Positions 58,746-64,000 of a stretch of 64,000 nt of DNA are shown here, piece after piece; positions within the stretch are counted from its first letter, which is position 1, and every line of letters begins with the position of its first letter. The position numbers and the translations under genes were made by a program. Below the pieces are notes generated by a model. The model was not told where the DNA came from. It searched no databases and saw only the letters and a program-made list of their open reading frames with translations. The DNA comes from Palsa-892 sp035295845. Lineage in GTDB: Bacteria > Pseudomonadota > Alphaproteobacteria > Rhizobiales > Xanthobacteraceae. The stretch covers positions 1-64,000 of the forward strand of contig DATGIF010000025.1 in the NCBI GenBank assembly GCA_035295845.1, read 5' to 3'.

Positions 58746-59626
58746 GATTTCGCGGCCTCGCCGGGGAAGGGAAATTTCGCCCAGTCGGGTTTGACGAGCC
58801 GGATCGGAACGTTGCCGGCGGAGAGCGTCTCGTTCGCGGCCAATCCTTCTTCCACCCGGTCAAGCCGCACCTTGGCGAGCCCGCGCCCCTCTGCGGTCGA
58901 GCCGAGAAAGCCCGCGGCGCGCTCGCCGATCTTCACCTCGACGCCGGAAAGCGGCGCCGCGTGTTCGTAGGCGATCGGCACGACGCGCGTGCGTACGCTC
59001 GCGCGATGCTCCATGCGCGAGACAACCTCCTGGCCGACGAAGCAGCCCTTGGCGAAATCGACGCCGCCGAGCTGGTCCATGTCCGCCTCGTGCGGGAAGG
59101 TGTCGCCGTAAGTAAAGTCCTGGCCGCCTTCCGGCACGCCGAGCGCAATCCGCCGCTGCTGCCACGCTGCGGCGTCCGCGAGCGCGAAGCCCGCCGCGCG
59201 GAGGGCCGCCTCAGCCCCCTCGGCGGGAAGCACGATCCGCGTGCCGAGTTTCTCGTGGCGGGGATCACGATAGACGAGGCCGAGATCGTCGGACGGCGCG
59301 CCGTCGAGGCTGACCGCGACCGCGAGATCCGGCCGCCGCGCAATTTCGACCTTGGCGCGGAGCTTGTAGAAGCCGAGCCTTTCCGCGAGCGCGCTTTCGA
59401 GCGCGCGCGGCGCGTCGAGAACGAAGCCGCCGCCTTCGTCGTCCGCCACCGCGATCACGATAAAATCGAAGAGGATTTTCCCTTGCGGCGTGAGCAGCGC
59501 CGCAAAGCGCGCCGCGCCCGGCGCGAGCGATTCGACGTCGCTGGTGACCAGCCCTTGCATAAAGTGCCTCGCATCCTCGCCGAGGATGCGGATCACGGCG
59601 CGTTCGGGTAAGAGGGCGGCGCGCAT
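58742..59626 (-). CDS. ygfZ: Folate-binding YgfZ/GcvT-like protein
   Basis: The 294-residue protein has the GcvT-like fold and the YgfZ signature KGCFVGQEVVSRM with Cys. YgfZ uses folate to help assemble or repair Fe-S clusters. ATG 59626 follows AAGGAGAG; the long upstream frame runs antisense to pyrC. First gene of the coupled run ygfZ-tag-HD-phosphatase, divergent from pyrC. Confidence 0.94.
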   Translation of the reverse strand: MRAALLPERAVIRILGEDARHFMQGLVTSDVESLAPGAARFAALLTPQGKILFDFIVIAVADDEGGGFVLDAPRALESALAERLGFYKLRAKVEIARRPDLAVAVSLDGAPSDDLGLVYRDPRHEKLGTRIVLPAEGAEAALRAAGFALADAAAWQQRRIALGVPEGGQDFTYGDTFPHEADMDQLGGVDFAKGCFVGQEVVSRMEHRASVRTRVVPIAYEHAAPLSGVEVKIGERAAGFLGSTAEGRGLAKVRLDRVEEGLAANETLSAGNVPIRLVKPDWAKFPFPGEAAKS

Positions 59627-59710
59627 GGCCTCTCCTTGCCAAATTCCGCTCCGACACGTAAGGCCGCGCGTGAAAAGGGGCAAGGCCGCGCTTGGCCGGA
59701 AAATCCCGAA

Positions 59711-61051
59711 ATGGCCGAAACCTATGACCTGATCCTCACCGGCGGCACGGTCGTCAATCAGGACGGCGTGGGCAAGCGCGATATCGGCGTGCGCAAAGGG
59801 CGCATCGCGGCGCTGGGCAAGATCGCGAAAAGCGCCGCCGGCGAGCGCGTCGATTGCAGGGGCCTCCACGTCCTGCCGGGCGTCATCGACACGCAGGTAC
59901 ATTTCCGCGAGCCGGGCGCGACCCACAAAGAGGATCTGGAAACCGGCTCGCGCGCAGCCGTGCTCGGCGGCGTCACCGCCGTGTTCGAAATGCCGAACAC
60001 CGATCCGCTCACCGTCGACGCCGTTTCGCTCGCGGATAAAGTGAAGCGCGCGAAGAAGCGCATGCATTGCGACTTCGCCTTCTTCGTCGGCGGCACGCAT
60101 GAGAACGTCGCCGATCTCGCCGAGTTAGAGCGCCTACCGGGCGCCGCCGGCATCAAGGTGTTCATGGGCTCCTCCACCGGCAAGCTGCTCGTCGGCGACG
60201 ACGCGGGCCTCCGCGCGATCCTGAAGGCAATCCGCCGCCGCGCCTCTTTCCACGCCGAGGACGAGCCGCGGCTGCAGGAGCGAAAAAAGTTACGCGTCGA
60301 GGGCGATCCGGCCTCGCATCCGGCCTGGCGCGACGAAACCGCGGCGCTCAAGGCAACGACGCGGCTCGTCGCGATCGCGCGCGAGGCGGGAAAGCGCGTG
60401 CACGTGCTGCATGTCTCCACCGCCGGGGAAATGCAATTTCTCGCCGAGCACAAGGACGTCGCCTCGGTCGAGGTGACGCCGCAGCACCTCACGCTCGCCG
60501 CCCCTGATTGCTACAAGCGCCTCGGCACGCGCGCGCAGATGAACCCGCCGCTGCGCGAGGCGCGTCATCGCGAGGCGCTGTGGTGGGGCGTCGAGAATGG
60601 CGTCGCCGACATTCTCGGCTCCGACCACGCGCCGCACACGGCCGAGGAAAAAGCCAAGCCTTATCCCGCGAGTCCTTCCGGCATGCCCGGCGTGCAGACG
60701 CTTCTTCCCGTGATGCTCGACCACGTCAGCAAGGGCAGGCTTTCGCTCGCGCGCCTGGTCGACATGACGAGCGCCGGCCCGCAGCGCTTGTTCGGAATCG
60801 CCAACAAGGGCCGCATTGCCGTCGGCTATGACGCGGATTTCACCGTCGTTGATCTGAAGCGCAAGGAGACGATCAAGAACAAGTGGATCGGCTCGCGCTG
60901 CGGCTGGACGCCCTATGATGGGATGAAAGTTACCGGCTGGCCGGTCGGCACGTTTGTGCGTGGCGCGCGCGTGATGTGGGAGGGCGAGATCGCGGCGCCG
61001 TCGACGGGCGAAGCGGTGAGATTCCTGGAGACATTAACGCCCTCGTCCTGA
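59711..61051 (+). CDS. pyrC: Dihydroorotase (type I)
   Basis: Cyclises carbamoyl-aspartate in pyrimidine synthesis. The 446-residue amidohydrolase has the metal motif GVIDTQVHFREPG, the carbamylated Lys in AGIKVFMGSSTG, His in ASFHAED, HVLHVST, and the final Asp in LGSDHAPHT. ATG 59711 gives the usual length; the earlier frame at 59636 is not family-like. Divergent from ygfZ with 84 bp between starts. Confidence 0.93.
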   Translation: MAETYDLILTGGTVVNQDGVGKRDIGVRKGRIAALGKIAKSAAGERVDCRGLHVLPGVIDTQVHFREPGATHKEDLETGSRAAVLGGVTAVFEMPNTDPLTVDAVSLADKVKRAKKRMHCDFAFFVGGTHENVADLAELERLPGAAGIKVFMGSSTGKLLVGDDAGLRAILKAIRRRASFHAEDEPRLQERKKLRVEGDPASHPAWRDETAALKATTRLVAIAREAGKRVHVLHVSTAGEMQFLAEHKDVASVEVTPQHLTLAAPDCYKRLGTRAQMNPPLREARHREALWWGVENGVADILGSDHAPHTAEEKAKPYPASPSGMPGVQTLLPVMLDHVSKGRLSLARLVDMTSAGPQRLFGIANKGRIAVGYDADFTVVDLKRKETIKNKWIGSRCGWTPYDGMKVTGWPVGTFVRGARVMWEGEIAAPSTGEAVRFLETLTPSS

Positions 61052-61062
61052 GGGATGAAAAT

Positions 61063-61356
61063 TCACTGCCGGCTCGGCGGCATCGAAAATTCGCCGTGGC
61101 GGATGCGCTCGGCAAGGCCCTCGGCATAGCGGGCGGTGGCTTCCTCGCCATAGGTCGAGACGAGTTCGTTCAGCGCGCTGAAAAGCGCGACCTGCGCCAG
61201 GCAATCGCCGTCGATGCCCTCGAGCCGGGCTTCCGCCCAGGCTTCGGAGAAATAGGCGAGCGCCGCGCGGCGTTCGTCTTCAGAGCCCGAACTTGTCCGG
61301 TCCCCGAGCGATCGGGGCAGGGGAATTGAACGCAAGCCACACCCTCCGCTGTCCAT
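61063..61356 (-). CDS. Conserved hypothetical protein
   Basis: The 97-residue protein has a helical core RRAALAYFSEAWAEARLEGI, then CLAQVALFSALNELVSTYGEEATARYAEGLAERI. The core is seen in Rhizobiales; the first 28 residues (Pro/Arg-rich) may not be translated. No domain with known function recognised. Convergent with pyrC. Confidence 0.7.
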   Translation of the reverse strand: MDSGGCGLRSIPLPRSLGDRTSSGSEDERRAALAYFSEAWAEARLEGIDGDCLAQVALFSALNELVSTYGEEATARYAEGLAERIRHGEFSMPPSRQ

Positions 61357-61466
61357 GCGGGTCGAGTGCCCACTTTAAGACATGGATTGGGACCGTCGTG
61401 CGGCAGCTTGGAAAAAGGTTAACGGGCATGCTCCGCGCGGCGGCCCAACCAGACGCTGGGCCCCGC

Positions 61467-62018
61467 TTAATTGCCGTAGCGCGACGCGATGTCGCGCGAG
61501 AGCCGCGCGCCTTCGTCGAGAAAGCGGTGAATGACGAGGTCGGCCGCCGCCGTGCAGTTGCGGTAGGTCTGCTCGTACGCCTGATAGCCGCGGTTGAAGT
61601 TTCCCACCAGCCGGTCGCGGCGGTCGGCGGTCGGCTGTTCGGCTTCAAGCAAGCCCTGCATCTCATCCCGCCACCGCCCCTTTTCCTTTTCGCCGCAAAG
61701 GGGGCCCAGGTAATGCAGCGCGCCGAGAATCTCCGCGAGCCGCGAAAACTCGCCTTCATAAGGCGGCGGCGGAATCTCGGTGGATTTCGCGGCGTCGTCG
61801 GTTTTTACGTCTTTCTTCGTCGCGCCCGGCGTTCCGGGCGGGGTCACGTTCGGCGCGTTCCACGGGCGAAGGGTGTCGAAGACGCCGCCCGGTACGGGGC
61901 GGGCCTGAGAAGGCCGGTAACCGCCGCCGAACCAGGGCATCCAGCCCTGCGCCGCCGCGGGCGCCGGCACAAGTGCCAAGGCGAGGCACCAGAGAAGCAA
62001 GAGAACGAGAACGCGCAT
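61467..62018 (-). CDS. TIGR02301-type secreted protein
   Basis: The 183-residue precursor has a signal peptide (MRVLVLLLLWCLALALVPAP), a Gly/Pro-rich segment, and a helical mature domain with Cys in LGPLCGEKEKGRWRDEM and TYRNCTAAADLVIHRFLDEG. This matches an alphaproteobacterial uncharacterised family (TIGR02301, from memory). ATG 62018 and ATG 62027 are both possible starts. Function unknown. Confidence 0.78.
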   Translation of the reverse strand: MRVLVLLLLWCLALALVPAPAAAQGWMPWFGGGYRPSQARPVPGGVFDTLRPWNAPNVTPPGTPGATKKDVKTDDAAKSTEIPPPPYEGEFSRLAEILGALHYLGPLCGEKEKGRWRDEMQGLLEAEQPTADRRDRLVGNFNRGYQAYEQTYRNCTAAADLVIHRFLDEGARLSRDIASRYGN

Positions 62019-62071
62019 GGCCACCATTTTCGCCGCCGATATGCGCCGGAATGAAGGCGCGGGCAAGCCGC

Positions 62072-62491
62072 CTAGCCGATCAGCTTCTGCGCCGCTTCGA
62101 CGATCGGGATGAGGCCTTCGGTGATTTCGTAATCGGAAAGCCGCGCGGGATCGACCCACTCGACCGCGCTCGCCTCGGGTCCGACCGCGGCTTCGCCCGA
62201 GCGCCAGCGGGCGGCGAAAGCGATGATGACGAAATGATCGAAGACATTTCCCTTCTCGTTCCGGAGCACGACCTCGCGATGGCCGGCATAGCCCACGGCC
62301 TCGGCTGTAACACCGGTTTCCTCGCGCAGCTCGCGAATGGCGGCCGCGGCAAGCCGCTCGCCCCATTCGACCGCGCCGCCGGGCAGGCTCCACAGATAAG
62401 GCGGCTTGGCGCGGCGCGCGAGCAGGAGCTTTCCGCCGCGAAAAGTCGCGGCGCTGGCGCAAAGGACGGGGCGAATCATGGTATCGCGCAT
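62072..62491 (-). CDS. Nudix hydrolase
   Basis: The 139-residue protein has a complete Nudix box: GGAVEWGERLAAAAIREL followed by REETGV, with all conserved Glu. The C-terminal EWVDPARLSDYEITEGL is typical of ADP-ribose/NADH pyrophosphatase-like members. Substrate unassigned. ATG 62491 gives full length; ATG 62479 (MIRPVLC) is also possible. Divergent from the SRAP gene. Confidence 0.92.
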   Translation of the reverse strand: MRDTMIRPVLCASAATFRGGKLLLARRAKPPYLWSLPGGAVEWGERLAAAAIRELREETGVTAEAVGYAGHREVVLRNEKGNVFDHFVIIAFAARWRSGEAAVGPEASAVEWVDPARLSDYEITEGLIPIVEAAQKLIG

Positions 62492-62520
62492 GGTCGGACA
62501 GACCTTTTTAGCACCGAACC

Positions 62521-63210
62521 ATGTGCGGCCGCTTCGCGCTTCATACGAGCCCCGATTATCTTCGTCGCTTGCTCGGCTTCGTCGAGCGGCCGAACTTTCC
62601 CGCCCGCTACAACATCGCGCCGATGCAGCCGGTCGCGCTCGTGCGGATCGAGAACGGCGAACGGCACTTTACGCTCGCGCGCTGGGGCCTCGTTCCATCC
62701 TGGGTCAAGGACCCGAAAAAATTCGCACTCCTCATCAATGCCCGCGCCGAGGGGATCGCTACGAGGCCCTCGTTCCGGGCGGCGATCCGGCGCCGCCGCT
62801 GTCTCATTCCCGCCGACGGCTTTTACGAGTGGCGGCGCGAGGGCAAGGCAAAGGTGCCGTACTTTATCCGGCGCCGCGACGGCGAGCCGATGGCCTTCGC
62901 CGGAATTTGGGAGACCTGGGCCGACGCCGACGGCGGCGAGATCGATACGGCCGCGATCGTCACTTGCGCCGCGAATGCATCGCTCATGCCGATTCACGAG
63001 CGGATGCCGGCAATCATTCCGCCCGGGGATTTCACGGTTTGGCTCGATGCCGACGAGACGAACTTCAAGGCGGCCACGGCGCTCTTGAAGCGCGCGCCGG
63101 ACGATTGGCTCGAAGCCCATGAAGTTTCGCCGCGCGTGAACAAGGTCGCGAACGATGATGCAGAGAACATCGTGCCGGTCGATCGCACGGCGGCGATCAA
63201 AGCCGCCTGA
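62521..63210 (+). CDS. SRAP domain abasic-site-binding protein (YedK-like)
   Basis: Forms a covalent crosslink with abasic sites in single-stranded DNA, protecting forks. The 229-residue protein has the essential Cys2 (MCGRFA), Asn in LINARAE, the catalytic Glu in ADGFYEW and His in IHERMPA. All key residues are present, so activity is expected. It starts 30 bp from the Nudix gene with no clear Shine-Dalgarno. I looked for a LexA box upstream and found none. Confidence 0.94.
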   Translation: MCGRFALHTSPDYLRRLLGFVERPNFPARYNIAPMQPVALVRIENGERHFTLARWGLVPSWVKDPKKFALLINARAEGIATRPSFRAAIRRRRCLIPADGFYEWRREGKAKVPYFIRRRDGEPMAFAGIWETWADADGGEIDTAAIVTCAANASLMPIHERMPAIIPPGDFTVWLDADETNFKAATALLKRAPDDWLEAHEVSPRVNKVANDDAENIVPVDRTAAIKAA

Positions 63211-63216
63211 GCCTCT

Positions 63217-64000
63217 TCACAGCACCTTGCCGGGATTGAGAATGCCGGAAGGATCGAGCGCGCGCTTGAGCGCGCGCATGAGTTCGAGTTCGACCGGGTC
63301 CTTCACGCCCGGCAACAGCTCGCGCTTCAAGACGCCGATGCCGTGCTCGGCCGAGATCGAGCCGCCGAGTCTCGCGACGATCGCGTGCACCACTTGATTC
63401 ACTTCTTCCCAGCGGTTGAGAAACGCTTCCCTGTCGGCGCCCGCCGGCTGGCTGACATTGTAATGGATGTTGCCGTCGCCGAGATGGCCGAACGGCACCG
63501 GCCGCGCGCCGGGAATGAGTTTTTCTACCGCCGCGTCCGCCTCTTCGATGAAGGCCGGCACGCTCGCCACCGGCACCGAGACGTCATGCTTGATCGAACC
63601 GCCTTCGGGCTTTTGCATCTCGGTGAGGCCGGTGCGGATCCGCCAGAACGCGGCCCGCTGCGCTTCGCTCGCGGCGATCACGGCGTCGGCGGCGATTTTG
63701 CTGGCGATGGCTTCGGTGAGCGCCGTTTCGAGAGCCGCGTGCACGCCTTCGGCCCGCGGCGATGAAATTTCGAGGAGCACGTACCAGGGATGCGGCGAAG
63801 CGAGCGGCGCGCGGCTGCCGGCAAGATGCTTGGTCACGAACTCGATGCCGCGTTGCGCGATCAGTTCGAAGCTCGTCAGCGAGGCGCCGAAGCGCGCCTG
63901 CATGAAATTGAGAAGCGCGAGCGCATCGTTGGGCGAAGCCAGGCCGATGAAGGCGGTTTCGGTCGCCCGCGGCGCCGGAAAGAGCTTCAGCGCCGCGGCG
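63217..64000 (-). CDS. FAD-binding oxidoreductase (GlcD/D2HGDH-like), 5' end outside the window
   Basis: The C-terminal half of a vanillyl-alcohol-oxidase-type flavoenzyme, oxidising a 2-hydroxyacid such as D-lactate, glycolate or D-2-hydroxyglutarate. Visible features are the FAD_oxidase_C domain, HLGDGNIHYNVSQ and SISAEHGIGVLKRE. The frame stays open through 64000, so the start and N-terminal FAD domain are not in view; the internal ATG 63903 is not the gene start. Substrate not assignable. Confidence 0.88.
   Translation of the reverse strand, partial: AAALKLFPAPRATETAFIGLASPNDALALLNFMQARFGASLTSFELIAQRGIEFVTKHLAGSRAPLASPHPWYVLLEISSPRAEGVHAALETALTEAIASKIAADAVIAASEAQRAAFWRIRTGLTEMQKPEGGSIKHDVSVPVASVPAFIEEADAAVEKLIPGARPVPFGHLGDGNIHYNVSQPAGADREAFLNRWEEVNQVVHAIVARLGGSISAEHGIGVLKRELLPGVKDPVELELMRALKRALDPSGILNPGKVL

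Noticed and set aside
62492..62520. LexA box before the SRAP gene
   Set aside because: The gap is only 29 bp and contains no GAAC-N7-GAAC or GTTC-N7-GTTC.

Overview
This is a GC-rich (roughly 60-65 percent), densely coded chromosomal segment of an alphaproteobacterium, almost certainly a member of the Hyphomicrobiales (Rhizobiales) close to the Xanthobacteraceae/Nitrobacteraceae. The evidence is a split F0 ATP synthase operon with b and b' subunits, a CcrM-type GANTC methyltransferase, DUF3551 secreted proteins, a NadQ-like NAD regulator beside nadABC, a LexA box of the alphaproteobacterial direct-repeat type, and dispersed palindromes typical of this order. No phage, plasmid, insertion sequence, CRISPR array, rRNA or tRNA was seen; this is core genome.

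Layout. 1-3.2 kb: a pair of M16 peptidases (the first cut by the window edge) and a lipoprotein. 3.2-5.7 kb (minus): atpI-atpB-atpE-b'-b. 5.8-12.8 kb: smc, a DsbA-like oxidoreductase, DUF721/dciA, mutY and ccrM. 12.9-19 kb: a PA0069-type radical SAM protein with a LexA box, a small glycosyltransferase, a MarR-GNAT fusion, NDH-2, moaB, GNAT and a YpfJ-type metalloprotease. 19-26 kb: rnhB, a GT39-like membrane protein, a cyanide-insensitive-type bd oxidase operon interrupted by a VOC gene, an SDR and a family 4 uracil-DNA glycosylase. 26-34 kb: ETF-quinone oxidoreductase, small proteins, GlsB-like, GST, phaZ, two DUF3551 paralogues and a SleB-like wall hydrolase. 34-47.5 kb: chemoreceptor, ppdK, two tiny membrane proteins, a REPIN-like double hairpin, glyS/glyQ, S49 peptidase, a methyltransferase, DUF2007, GT2, polyprenyl synthase and ispE. 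47.5-64 kb: a TPR protein, acuI, an MFS carrier, nadABC with operator and nadQ-like regulator, the chain ygfZ-tag-HD-phosphatase, pyrC, a SRAP protein and a partial FAD oxidase.

The strongest leads are regulatory and sequence-level. The PA0069-type radical SAM gene has an exact GAAC-N7-GAAC LexA box and its protein ends in a consensus beta-clamp-binding pentapeptide, which together point to an SOS-induced, replisome-recruited repair role. ccrM carries clustered GANTC sites upstream of its own start. nadABC has a perfect 19-bp palindrome in its promoter and a convergent regulator with an eroded Nudix box. The roughly 300-bp gap upstream of nadA contains two intrinsic terminators pointing outward, with no gene to terminate. 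glyS has an AT-richer internal block of about 600 bp that looks like a recombination mosaic. A family of about 55-residue membrane proteins occurs twice in tandem and again as the C-terminal half of a GlsB-like protein.
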